In this document: positions 31,403 through 39,287 of the stretch, in pieces
Position numbering within the stretch: the stretch's first letter is position 1
Layout: each line of letters begins with the position of its first letter
Assembly (NCBI RefSeq): GCF_027625935.1
Contig: NZ_CP115300.1
Location: forward strand, 7,626,001 to 7,690,000
DNA length: 64,000 nt
Direction: 5' to 3'
Origin: Streptomyces camelliae
GTDB lineage: Bacteria > Actinomycetota > Actinomycetes > Streptomycetales > Streptomycetaceae
Notes under the pieces: model-generated
Database searches by the model: none
What the model was told of the DNA's origin: nothing
The model's input: the letters and a program-made list of their open reading frames with translations, nothing else
Program-made: the position numbers and the translations under genes

Positions 31403-32164
31403 ATGACTGAACTCCCGGAGCTGTCCGGCAAGGTCGCCCTCGTCACGGGCGCGAGCCGCGGCATCGGCTACGGCATCGCCGAGGCGCTGGTCGCCCGCGG
31501 TGACCGCGTGTGCATCACCGGCCGGGGCGAGGACGCCCTGAAGGAGGCCGTCGAGAAGCTCGGCGCCGAGCGGGTCATCGGCGTCGCCGGCAAGGCGCAC
31601 GACCTCGACCACCAGACCGAGGCCGTCGCGCGCACCATGGAGGCCTTCGGCCGCGTCGACTTCCTGGTCAACAACGCGGGCACGAACCCGGTGTTCGGGC
31701 CCATCGCGGACCTCGACCTGAACGTCGCCCGCAAGGTCTTCGAGACCAACGTGATCTCCGCGCTCGGCTTCGCCCAGAAGACCTGGCACGCCTGGCAGAA
31801 GGAGAACGGCGGCTCGATCGTCAACATCGCCTCGATCGCGGGCCTCGCGCCCTCGCCGTTCATCGGCGCCTACGGCGTCAGCAAGGCCGCGATGATCAAC
31901 CTGACCCAGCAGCTGGCGCACGAGTTCGCGCCCAAGGTACGGGTCAACGCGATCGCCCCGGCCGTCGTCAAGACCAAGTTCGCGCAGGCCCTGTACGAGA
32001 ACCGGGAGGAGGAGGCGGCCGCCGCCTACCCGCTCGGCCGGCTCGGCGTGCCCTCCGACATCGGCGGGGCCGCGGCCTTTCTCACCTCCGCGCAGTCCGA
32101 CTGGATCACCGGTCAGACACTCGTCGTGGACGGCGGAATCTTCCTCAACGCCGGCGTGAGCTGA
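31403..32164 (+). CDS. SDR-family oxidoreductase
   Basis: 253 residues. TGASRGIG (residues 16-23) binds the NAD(P) cofactor, NNAGTNP follows the fourth strand, and the catalytic group reads NIASIAGLAPSPFIGAYGVSKAA (Ser, Tyr and Lys of the YxxxK motif). C-terminus VVDGGIF. It lies 22 bp after fabG in the same operon and ends at a strong terminator hairpin. The two reductases may act on the same acyl substrate in opposite stereochemistry or in series; this is not provable here. Confidence 0.9.
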   Translation: MTELPELSGKVALVTGASRGIGYGIAEALVARGDRVCITGRGEDALKEAVEKLGAERVIGVAGKAHDLDHQTEAVARTMEAFGRVDFLVNNAGTNPVFGPIADLDLNVARKVFETNVISALGFAQKTWHAWQKENGGSIVNIASIAGLAPSPFIGAYGVSKAAMINLTQQLAHEFAPKVRVNAIAPAVVKTKFAQALYENREEEAAAAYPLGRLGVPSDIGGAAAFLTSAQSDWITGQTLVVDGGIFLNAGVS

Positions 32165-32170
32165 GCAACC

Positions 32171-32206
32171 TCCGGGCGCCGATTTTCGGACGGATCGGCG
32201 CCCGGA
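32171..32206 (+). terminator. Terminator of the SDR operon
   Basis: TCCGGGCGCCGA (32171-32182) and TCGGCGCCCGGA (32195-32206) form a perfect 12-bp stem with a 12-base loop, seven bases after the SDR stop. Confidence 0.8.
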
Positions 32207-32361
32207 ACGCCGTACGGAATCCGCACAGCGAACTGACAACGTCGTCATCGACTCGTCATCGATTTTTCGATCAAGAACCCTTGTTCCAGGGGTGGTTCAG
32301 AGGCTCGAACGCTGCGGTATGGTCTGCCGACCCTTGGTACGGCGGATCGAGGAGCGTGCGC

Positions 32362-33942
32362 GTGTTCTACCGGAACCGATTCCTGCGGATCGTCGCGGCG
32401 ATCGCGTCCCTGTCCCTGGCGGCCTGCGGGTGCGGGCTGCTGTCCGACGGCAGCGGTGACGGCAAGGGGCCGATCGTCGTCGGGACCACCAGCGCGCCGA
32501 GCACCCTGGACCCGGCCGGCGCCTGGGACGGCTCCTGGGAGCTGTACCGGAACATCTTCCAGACGCTTCTCGCCTATCCCAACGGCGCCACCACCCCCCA
32601 GCCCGACGCTGCCAAGAGCTGCGCCTTCACGGACTCCACCAGCCGCACCTACCGCTGTGAGCTGCGCCCGGGCCTGAAGTTCGCCGACGGCGACGCGCTC
32701 ACCGCCAGTGCCGTCAAGTACTCCATCGACCGCATCCGCACGATCGACGCCCCCGGCGGCCCCGCCGGGCTGCTCGGCAGTCTGGAGCGGGTGCAGGCGC
32801 TCGGCGACCGCGAGGTCGTCTTCCACCTCAACCAGCCCGACGCGACCTTCCCGTTCGTGCTGGCCACCCCCGCCATGTCGATCGTCGACCCGAACGACTA
32901 CCCGGCCCGCTCCCTGCGCAAGGACACCGAGGTCAACGGCTCCGGGCCGTACCAGCTGCGGTCCTACGACGAGGACAAGCAGGCCGTGCTGACGCGCAAC
33001 GACAACTACGACGGCTTCGCCGAGCGGCAGAACGACGCGGTGACCATCCGCTACTTCCAGGACTCGGCCGGCATGGTCAAGGCCCTGCGGGACAAGCAGA
33101 TCGACGTCACCTACCGGGGCCTGGCCGCCGACGACATCCTCGCCCTCCAGCAGCACGGGAACGCGAACCTGCAACTGGTCGACGGCGCCGGCACGGACAT
33201 CAGCTACCTGGTGTTCAACCCCCAGGACCCCTGGGCCAAGGAGCCCGCCGTCCGCAAGGCCGTCGCCCAGATCGTCGACCGGGGCGCCATCGCGCACAAG
33301 GTCTACAAGGACACGGTCGACCCGCTGTACTCGATGGTCCCCAAGGGCCTGACCGGTCACACCACCGGCTTCTTCGACGACTTCGGCGACCCGAGCGTGC
33401 CCAAGGCCCGCAAGATCCTCACCGACGCGGGCATCCACCAGCCCGTCCCGCTCACCCTCTGGTACACCACCGACCGCTACGGCTCCGAGACGGCCCTGAT
33501 GTTCCAGGAGCTGAAGCGGCAGCTGGAGTCCTCCGGGCTGTTCACCATCACGCTGAAGAGCCGCCCCTGGAAGACCTACGTGGTCGGCTACCAGAACGGC
33601 GAGTACCCGGTGTTCGGCCGCGGCTGGTTCCCGGACTTCCCGGACGCCGACAACTTCATCGCCCCCTTCGTCGGCGACCACAACGCCCTTGGCACGCCCT
33701 ACCCGTCCAAGGAGATCACCGGCAGCCTGCTGCCGCACTCGCGCGCGCAGAGCGACCGCGCCCAGACGGTCAAGGACATGGAGTCGGCCCAGCAGATCCT
33801 CGTGAACGACGCCCGGCTGATCCCGCTGTGGCAGGGCCGGCAGTACGTCGCGGCCAGCGAGGACATCTCCGGCGGCGAGCAGGCCCTCGACCCGTCGACG
33901 ATCATGATGATGTGGATGCTGCACCGCAAGACCAGCTGGTGA
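32362..33942 (+). CDS. ABC transporter peptide/nickel-type substrate-binding lipoprotein
   Basis: 526 residues, family 5 (DppA/OppA-type) binding protein. The leader RIVAAIASLSLAACGCG carries a lipobox at LAAC (Cys about 20). Mature hallmarks are TLDPAGAWDGSWELYRNIFQTL and later YLVFNPQDPWAKEPAVRKAVAQIVDR. GTG 32362 is chosen because GAGGAG lies 7 bp upstream. No permease or ATPase genes are adjacent on either side, so it is an orphan binding protein that must use an importer encoded elsewhere or act as a receptor. Confidence 0.9.
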   Translation: MFYRNRFLRIVAAIASLSLAACGCGLLSDGSGDGKGPIVVGTTSAPSTLDPAGAWDGSWELYRNIFQTLLAYPNGATTPQPDAAKSCAFTDSTSRTYRCELRPGLKFADGDALTASAVKYSIDRIRTIDAPGGPAGLLGSLERVQALGDREVVFHLNQPDATFPFVLATPAMSIVDPNDYPARSLRKDTEVNGSGPYQLRSYDEDKQAVLTRNDNYDGFAERQNDAVTIRYFQDSAGMVKALRDKQIDVTYRGLAADDILALQQHGNANLQLVDGAGTDISYLVFNPQDPWAKEPAVRKAVAQIVDRGAIAHKVYKDTVDPLYSMVPKGLTGHTTGFFDDFGDPSVPKARKILTDAGIHQPVPLTLWYTTDRYGSETALMFQELKRQLESSGLFTITLKSRPWKTYVVGYQNGEYPVFGRGWFPDFPDADNFIAPFVGDHNALGTPYPSKEITGSLLPHSRAQSDRAQTVKDMESAQQILVNDARLIPLWQGRQYVAASEDISGGEQALDPSTIMMMWMLHRKTSW

Positions 33943-33961
33943 AGCGGGCTTCGGGTGCCGG

Positions 33962-33984
33962 TTGTCAGTGGTCGCCTGTAGGTT
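33962..33984 (+). promoter_or_regulatory. PafBC-type DNA-damage promoter (RecA-independent SOS motif) of ung
   Basis: TTGTCAGTG (33962-33970), exactly 8 bases, then TAGGTT (33979-33984). This matches the mycobacterial/actinobacterial RecA-NDp consensus TTGTCRGTG-N8-TANNNT recognised by PafBC. It lies 57 bp before the uracil-DNA glycosylase start, a fitting target gene. Confidence 0.85.
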
Positions 33985-34040
33985 CTGGGACCAGGAAGTG
34001 ACCGCACGCCGTAGTTGATAGACATCGTGAGGACGTTGAC

Positions 34041-34727
34041 GTGACCGACATCGCCATGCTGCCCGAGTCCTGGCGCGGGGTTCTGGGCGACGAACTGCAG
34101 CAGCCCTACTTCAAGGAGCTGACCGAGTTCGTCGAGGAGGAGCGGGCGAAGGGCCCCGTCTACCCGCCGCGCGAGGAGGTCTTCGCCGCGCTGGAGGCCA
34201 CGCCGTACGACAAGGTCAAGGTCCTGGTCCTGGGCCAGGACCCGTATCACGGCGAGGGCCAGGGCCACGGCCTGTGCTTCTCGGTCCGCCCGGGCGTGAA
34301 GACCCCGCCGTCGCTGCGCAACATCTACAAGGAGATGAACGCGGAGCTGGGCCTGCCGGTCCCGGACAACGGCTATCTGATGCCCTGGGCCCAGCAGGGC
34401 GTGCTGCTGCTCAACGCGGTCCTCACCGTCCGGCAGGGCGAGGCGAACTCGCACAAGGGCAAGGGCTGGGAGAAGTTCACGGACGCGGTCATCCGCGCGG
34501 TGGCCGACCGCCCCGACCCGGCGGTCTTCGTCCTGTGGGGCAACTACGCGCAGAAGAAGCTCCCGCTGATCGACGAGAAGCGGCATGTGGTGGTCAAGGG
34601 CGCGCACCCCTCGCCGCTGTCCGCGAAGAAGTTCTTCGGCTCCCGCCCGTTCACGCAGATCAACGAGGGGATCGCGCGGCAGGGCCATGAGCCGGTCGAC
34701 TGGACCATCCCGAACCTGAAGGGCTGA
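34041..34727 (+). CDS. ung: Uracil-DNA glycosylase, family 1
   Basis: 228 residues. Water-activating loop GQDPYHG with Asp67 (residues 65-71), the uracil-contact NAVLTVRQGEANSH region (about 125-138) and the DNA-intercalation loop HPSPLS with His189 are intact. It removes uracil from DNA after cytosine deamination, the first step of base-excision repair in the cytoplasm. Start is GTG 34041. A damage-inducible promoter motif lies directly upstream. It is a single gene, not in an operon with its neighbours. Confidence 0.96.
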   Translation: MTDIAMLPESWRGVLGDELQQPYFKELTEFVEEERAKGPVYPPREEVFAALEATPYDKVKVLVLGQDPYHGEGQGHGLCFSVRPGVKTPPSLRNIYKEMNAELGLPVPDNGYLMPWAQQGVLLLNAVLTVRQGEANSHKGKGWEKFTDAVIRAVADRPDPAVFVLWGNYAQKKLPLIDEKRHVVVKGAHPSPLSAKKFFGSRPFTQINEGIARQGHEPVDWTIPNLKG

Positions 34728-34833
34728 CGACCGCGCGGGCGGTCCCGTGTCGTACGGGGCCGCCTGCCCGGGATTGCCGGTGCCGCCGGTTAGCGTCGGG
34801 ACCGGACACTGGCACCAGTACCCGGAGGACGCG

Positions 34834-35277
34834 GTGGCGGAGCGGCAGGAGCAGGTGGCACGGGATGACGTGCTGACGCGGATCGGCCAGGTCGTGATGC
34901 TGCACCATGCCGGTGACCGGGAGGAGGCCCGCAGCCGCCTTCTCGATCTGTGGGCCGAGGTCCAGGAGGCGGGGGATCCGCTGCACCGGTGCACCCTGGC
35001 CCACTACCTGGCCGACACGCAGGATGATCCGGCGGACGAACTCGCCTGGGACCTGCGGGCGTTGTCGGCGGCGGAAGAGCTTGCCGACGGGCCTGGTGGT
35101 TTCCTTCCGTCGCTGCATCTCAATCTGGCCGCGGACTATGTGAAGCTCGATCGCGCCGAGGCCGCCCGCAGCCATCTGCGCTCCGCTCTGCGGGCCGCGG
35201 GTTCCCTGGCCGACGACGAGTACGGCAAGGGGGTGCGGGCCGCCATCCGGCGACTGGAGTTGCAGCTGGGGGAGTAG
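34834..35277 (+). CDS. Tetratricopeptide-repeat-like protein
   Basis: 147 residues, all helical, with TPR-like helix pairs (DREEARSRLLDLWAEVQEAGDPLHRCTLAHYLADTQDDP, then LPSLHLNLAADYVKLDRAEAARSHLRSALRAAG). It has no signal or membrane segment. GTG 34834 is selected because CCGGAGGAC lies just upstream. A likely scaffold or small regulator; partners unknown. Immediately after, a 12-bp unit AGCTGGGGGAGT that includes the stop codon is tandemly duplicated (35264-35287). Confidence 0.78.
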   Translation: MAERQEQVARDDVLTRIGQVVMLHHAGDREEARSRLLDLWAEVQEAGDPLHRCTLAHYLADTQDDPADELAWDLRALSAAEELADGPGGFLPSLHLNLAADYVKLDRAEAARSHLRSALRAAGSLADDEYGKGVRAAIRRLELQLGE

Positions 35278-35311
35278 CTGGGGGAGTAGCGCTTCGCCTG
35301 AGCGGCGCTCA

Positions 35312-35782
35312 TCAGTGGCCGTACGTCTGCTCGCAGATCTCCGACTCCGGGCTGTCGCTCTTCCAGCCGCCGTACCTTCTGCCCAGGGCGCAGACGTCCG
35401 GGGCCTTGGGGACCGGGTTCGGCAGGCCCGGGGCGGCGGTGTGCGGGTGGCGGTGGTGGCGCTCGTGGTGGTGTGGGTGTGCGGGCGTGGCTGCCCGGGG
35501 CCGGGGTGGGGCGGCCGGAGGGGCTTCGGTCCGGTGCGGGGGGACCGGCGGCATCGTGTCCTTCGGGCGGTCGGACGAGCCGACCATCTCCAGGGCCTGC
35601 TGTGCCGGTGCCTGGACCGCCCGGGGCTCCGTGCTGCCCTCCGGCCGGGGTGCCCTCGGCAGAGTGGGGGCCGTGTCCGGCGGCGGTGCCGGCGTCGCCG
35701 GGCGCTGAACCGTCATACAGCCGGAGAGGGCGGAGACGGCCACGGTGACCAGGAGCGCTGCGGTGGTGGTCGTTCGATGCAC
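35312..35782 (-). CDS. Pro/His-rich secreted lipoprotein, hypothetical
   Basis: 156 residues. A signal peptide (LLVTVAVSALSGCM) with lipobox LSGC (Cys22) is followed by a proline-rich low-complexity region including a His cluster (HPHHHERHHRHPH, about residues 101-113). A short ordered C-terminus carries two Cys (CALGRRYGGWKSDSPESEICEQTYGH). The C-terminal Cys-bearing motif is shared by a set of small Streptomyces secreted proteins of unknown role. The His tract may bind metal (inference). Convergent with the TPR gene. Confidence 0.75.
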   Translation of the reverse strand: MHRTTTTAALLVTVAVSALSGCMTVQRPATPAPPPDTAPTLPRAPRPEGSTEPRAVQAPAQQALEMVGSSDRPKDTMPPVPPHRTEAPPAAPPRPRAATPAHPHHHERHHRHPHTAAPGLPNPVPKAPDVCALGRRYGGWKSDSPESEICEQTYGH

Positions 35783-35897
35783 CCGGGCAACTCTGCTGGG
35801 TCGGTGCCCGAGTTGGCACCAGGGAGCCCGGGTTGATGCCCCCGCACGGGTGATCTCGTGCCCCGTACGGAGGGCTCCGGTGTGCCGGAGGTGACGT

Positions 35898-36410
35898 TCA
35901 GTCGCCGGTGGCGCCGTCGATCCGTTCGCGGATGAGGTCGGCGTGGCCGTTGTGCCGGGCGTACTCCTCGATCATGTGGGTGTAGATCCAGCGCAGGTTG
36001 AACGGCCTGTCCGTGAACCTGCTCTTCCCCTGGGACAGATCGTCGAGTGCGAAGCCGGCCGCGTGGCGCCGGGCGATCCCGATCTCCGTCTGCCAGGTCG
36101 CGTACGCCTGCTGCCAGGTGTCGGTCCCGGTGACATGGAAGTCGCCGTCGTGGTCCTCTTCGGTGTAGTAGATCGGGCCCGGGTCGTCGCCCGTCAGCAC
36201 CTTGCGGAACCAGGCCCGTTCCACCTCCGCCATGTGGCGCACCAGCCCCATGAGGGACAGTTCCGAGGGCGGCACGGACGCGGTGCGCAGCTGCTCGTCG
36301 GTCAGCCCCTCGCACTTGGCGGCCAGCGTCTGGCGGTGGTAGTCCAGCCAGCCCTCCAGCATGGCGCGTTCACCGGCGGTCTGGTCGGGCTCGTGGCGTT
36401 CGGTCGTCAT
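35898..36410 (-). CDS. DinB-family (DUF664) protein
   Basis: 170 residues, four-helix DinB/mycothiol-transferase-like bundle: LEGWLDYHRQTLAAKCEGLTDEQLR at the N-terminus (His28-like ligand), LMGLVRHMAEVERAWF (His) and IYTHMIEEYARHNGHADLIRERIDG (two His) supply the three-His metal site of the fold. Members include mycothiol-dependent enzymes; this DUF664 branch is uncharacterised. The gene stands in the same direction as, and 65 bp below, a TetR gene but is separated from it, so linkage is weak. Confidence 0.86.
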   Translation of the reverse strand: MTTERHEPDQTAGERAMLEGWLDYHRQTLAAKCEGLTDEQLRTASVPPSELSLMGLVRHMAEVERAWFRKVLTGDDPGPIYYTEEDHDGDFHVTGTDTWQQAYATWQTEIGIARRHAAGFALDDLSQGKSRFTDRPFNLRWIYTHMIEEYARHNGHADLIRERIDGATGD

Positions 36411-36475
36411 GCCTCGTATCCTCGCCTGGTTTCATGCCGCCCCACCAGGGGTTTTCCGGGCCCCGCCCTGGGCTT

Positions 36476-37084
36476 TCACCGGCCCAGCAGGCCTGTCAGC
36501 AGTTCGCGCAGACCCGTGCGGATCTCCGCAAGGCCGGGTTCCTCGGCGCCGAACGAGCCCGCCGCGCACGAGAACATCAGCCCGTCCGCCCAGGCGACGA
36601 GGGACAGGACGTGCCGGGCCGGGTCGGGGGAGCCCGCCGCGGTGAGCAGGGCGGCCAGCTGCTCCTTGAAGACGGCGCCGGTGCGGTCGTAGAAGGCGCG
36701 CAGTTCGGGGCGGCGGGTGGCCTCCAGGGCGAGTTCGTAGCGGGCGATCAGCAACGCCCGGCCCTGTGTCAGCGACCGGTGCACCGCGAGGGCCAGCCCG
36801 TCGGCCAGCGCGTCGAGTCCGGCGCCCGGTCGGGGCATCTCCGCCAGGGACAGCACCCGGGCCTCGCGCTCGGCGTGCCGCCGTACCGCGAGTTCCAGCA
36901 GCGCCTGCCGGGTGCGGGCGACGTTCGACGTCGAGCCGAGCGGCAGCCCGGCCGCCTCGTCCACCGCCCGGTGTGTCAGCCCGCGCATCCCGCGCTCGGC
37001 GAGCAGGGCGAGGGCGGCGTCGGCGACGCGATCGGCGCGGGAGGCGTGTGTGGCGTGGGCGGCGCCGGGTGTCCGTACGGGCAT
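36476..37084 (-). CDS. TetR/AcrR-family repressor
   Basis: 202 residues. N-terminal HTH (RADRVADAALALLAERGMRGLTHRAVDEAAGLPLGSTSNVARTR in outline, residues 16-59) and an all-helical ligand domain. It is divergent from a flavin monooxygenase gene (37196). The 111-bp space between them carries three near-identical ACTAC-N4-GTAGT palindromes, so it very likely represses both itself and the monooxygenase until an inducer (perhaps the monooxygenase substrate) binds. Confidence 0.92.
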   Translation of the reverse strand: MPVRTPGAAHATHASRADRVADAALALLAERGMRGLTHRAVDEAAGLPLGSTSNVARTRQALLELAVRRHAEREARVLSLAEMPRPGAGLDALADGLALAVHRSLTQGRALLIARYELALEATRRPELRAFYDRTGAVFKEQLAALLTAAGSPDPARHVLSLVAWADGLMFSCAAGSFGAEEPGLAEIRTGLRELLTGLLGR

Positions 37085-37104
37085 GAGGTGACCTTACCCG
37101 TCGT

Positions 37105-37165
37105 ACTACAGCCGTAGTAGCGCTCACTACGGCTGTAGTACAGTCGCGCTCACTACAGATGTAGT
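37105..37165. promoter_or_regulatory. Three TetR operators ACTAC-N4-GTAGT
   Basis: ACTACAGCCGTAGT (37105-37118), ACTACGGCTGTAGT (37126-37139) and ACTACAGATGTAGT (37152-37165). The first two are also reverse complements of each other across 16 bp (GTACTACAGCCGTAGT). Start-to-start spacings are 21 and 26 bp. They fill the space between the divergent tetR and monooxygenase genes. Confidence 0.85.
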
Positions 37166-37195
37166 GCACGGATTCGGGGATCCACAGGAGGAGTC

Positions 37196-38365
37196 ATGGC
37201 ACAGTCGGCGCGCGCCCTCGTCATCGGCGGCGGAATCGGAGGCCTGGCCGCGGCGGCCGCCCTGCACGGCCGGGGCTGGGACGTGACCGTGCTGGAGCGG
37301 GCCGGCTCGCTGGAACCGGTCGGCGCGGCCATCTCGCTCGCCCCGAACGCCCTGCGCGCCCTGGACGTGCTCGGCATCGGCGACGAGATCCGCGACCTCG
37401 CCGCCTGGCAGGGCGACGGTGGCCTTCGCACTCCGGGCGGGCGCTGGCTGTCCCGGGCCGACGCCGAGGCCGCAGCCGCCCGCTTCGGCGGCCCGGTGGT
37501 CCTGCTGCCCCGGGCCACCCTGGTCGGCCGGCTCGCCGCCCTGCTGCCGCCCGGCGTCGTGCGCACCGCGTCCGCCGCCACCCTCGTCGAACCCGGCGAC
37601 AGTCGGCGGCCCGCCCGGGTGAGCACCGGGACGCAGGAGCTGGAGGCCGAGCTGGTGGTCGGCGCGGACGGCATCAACTCCCGTGTCCGCACAGCCCTGT
37701 TCCCGCGCCACCCCGGCCCGGTGTACGCCGGGTTCACCACCTGGCGGGTCATGATCCCGGTCCCCGGCGCGCAGTTCGCCTCGCACGAGACCTGGGGCCG
37801 GGGCCGGATCTGGGGCACGCACCCGCTCAAGGACGGCCGCGTGTACGCGTACGCGGCGGCCGTGACGCCCGCCGGCGGACGGGCGCCCGACGACGAGAAG
37901 GCCGAACTCCTGCGCCTGTTCGGCGACTGGCACGATCCCATCCCCGCCGTCCTCGCCGCCACCCGCCCCGAGGACGTGCTCCGGCACGACGTGCACCACA
38001 TCACCACGCCCCTGCCGGCCTACCACTCGGGCCGGGTCGCCCTGCTCGGCGACGCCGCCCACGCCATGCCGCCGACCCTCGGCCAGGGCGGCAACCAGGC
38101 CGTCGAGGACGCCGTCGTCCTCGGGCACCGTGCCGACGACCTGCCCGCCTACACCGCCTCCCGCCTCCCGCGCACCACCGCGATCGCCCGCCGGGCCGTC
38201 AAGGTCGCCCGCGTGAACATGGCCGAAAGCCGCGCCGCCGTCGCCGTACGCGACAGCGTGATCGCGGCCCTGTCGAAAACGGGACCCGCGCTCTTCCTGC
38301 GCGGCTTCGACGGCATCGCCGACTGGCGGCCGCCGTATGCTGCCGGAGAGACGGTCAAGCGGTAG
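37196..38365 (+). CDS. FAD-dependent aromatic-type monooxygenase
   Basis: 389 residues, class A flavoprotein hydroxylase of the PHBH/UbiH type. FAD motif VIGGGIGGLAAAAAL (residues 9-23), LVVGADGINSRVR (DG motif, about 155-167) and GDAAHAMPPTLGQGGNQAVEDA (about 284-305). It hydroxylates an aromatic or polyketide-like substrate using NAD(P)H and O2. GGAGGAG precedes ATG 37196. Its expression is set by the divergent TetR protein through three operators. Followed 10 bp later by an oxidoreductase gene, probably co-transcribed. Confidence 0.9.
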   Translation: MAQSARALVIGGGIGGLAAAAALHGRGWDVTVLERAGSLEPVGAAISLAPNALRALDVLGIGDEIRDLAAWQGDGGLRTPGGRWLSRADAEAAAARFGGPVVLLPRATLVGRLAALLPPGVVRTASAATLVEPGDSRRPARVSTGTQELEAELVVGADGINSRVRTALFPRHPGPVYAGFTTWRVMIPVPGAQFASHETWGRGRIWGTHPLKDGRVYAYAAAVTPAGGRAPDDEKAELLRLFGDWHDPIPAVLAATRPEDVLRHDVHHITTPLPAYHSGRVALLGDAAHAMPPTLGQGGNQAVEDAVVLGHRADDLPAYTASRLPRTTAIARRAVKVARVNMAESRAAVAVRDSVIAALSKTGPALFLRGFDGIADWRPPYAAGETVKR

Positions 38366-38375
38366 GGGAGCGCAC

Positions 38376-39287
38376 GTGAAGGTCGGCTGCATCGGACTCG
38401 GGGACATCGCGCAGAAGGCGTACCTGCCGGTGCTGGCCACCCAGCCCGGGATCGACCTCCACCTCCAGACCCGGACGTCCGCCACCCTCGACCGGGTGGC
38501 GGACAGCCTGCACCTGCCGGCCGGGCGGCGGCACACCACGCTCGACTCCCTGCTCGCCGCAGGCCTCGACGCGGCCTTCGTGCACGCGCCGACCGCCGTC
38601 CACCCCGAGATCGTCACCCGGCTGCTGGAGGCGGGCGTACCGACGTACGTCGACAAGCCGCTCGCCTACGAACTCGCCGACTCCGAACGGCTGGTGGGCC
38701 TCGCCGAGGAGCACCGGACCTCCCTCTTCGTCGGCTTCAACCGCCGCTACGCCCCCGGGTACGCGCTGTGCCGGGACCATCCGCGCGAGCTGATCCTCAT
38801 GCAGAAGAACCGGATCGGGCTGCCCGAGGAACCGCGCACGATGATCCTGGACGACTTCATCCATGTCGTCGACACCCTGCGCTTCCTGGTGCCGGGCCCG
38901 GTCGACGACGTGACGGTGCGTGCCCGCACCGAGGGCGGACTGGTGCACCACGTGGTGCTCCAGCTCGCCGGGGACGGCTTCACCGCGCTCGGCGTGATGA
39001 ACCGGCTCAGCGGCTCAACCGAGGAGATCCTGGAGGTCTCCGGGCAGGACACCAAGCGCCAGGTGCTCAACCTCGCCGAGGTGATCGACCACAAGGGCCA
39101 GCCGACCGTGCGCCGGCGCGGCGACTGGGTGCCGGTGGCCCGGCAGCGCGGCATCGAGCAGGCGGTCCTCGCCTTCCTCGACGCCGTGCGCGCCGGAAAG
39201 GTGCTCAGCGCCCGGGACGCGCTGGCCACCCATGAACTGTGCGAGCGGGTGGTACGAGAGGTGCGGGACCGCTCCGGCGCAGCCTGA
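38376..39287 (+). CDS. Gfo/Idh/MocA-family oxidoreductase
   Basis: 303 residues. N-terminal Rossmann domain (VKVGCIGLGDIAQKAYLPVL, GLGDIA nucleotide loop) and the family EKP-type motif as DKPLAYELADSERLV (about 93-107) with the catalytic lysine; the C-terminal alpha/beta domain includes HVVDTLRFLVPG. It oxidises or reduces a sugar or cyclitol with NAD(P). GTG 38376 has GGGGAG before it. Its last 83 bases overlap, on the other strand, the end of the lnt gene, and both reading frames are clearly conserved there. Confidence 0.88.
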   Translation: MKVGCIGLGDIAQKAYLPVLATQPGIDLHLQTRTSATLDRVADSLHLPAGRRHTTLDSLLAAGLDAAFVHAPTAVHPEIVTRLLEAGVPTYVDKPLAYELADSERLVGLAEEHRTSLFVGFNRRYAPGYALCRDHPRELILMQKNRIGLPEEPRTMILDDFIHVVDTLRFLVPGPVDDVTVRARTEGGLVHHVVLQLAGDGFTALGVMNRLSGSTEEILEVSGQDTKRQVLNLAEVIDHKGQPTVRRRGDWVPVARQRGIEQAVLAFLDAVRAGKVLSARDALATHELCERVVREVRDRSGAA

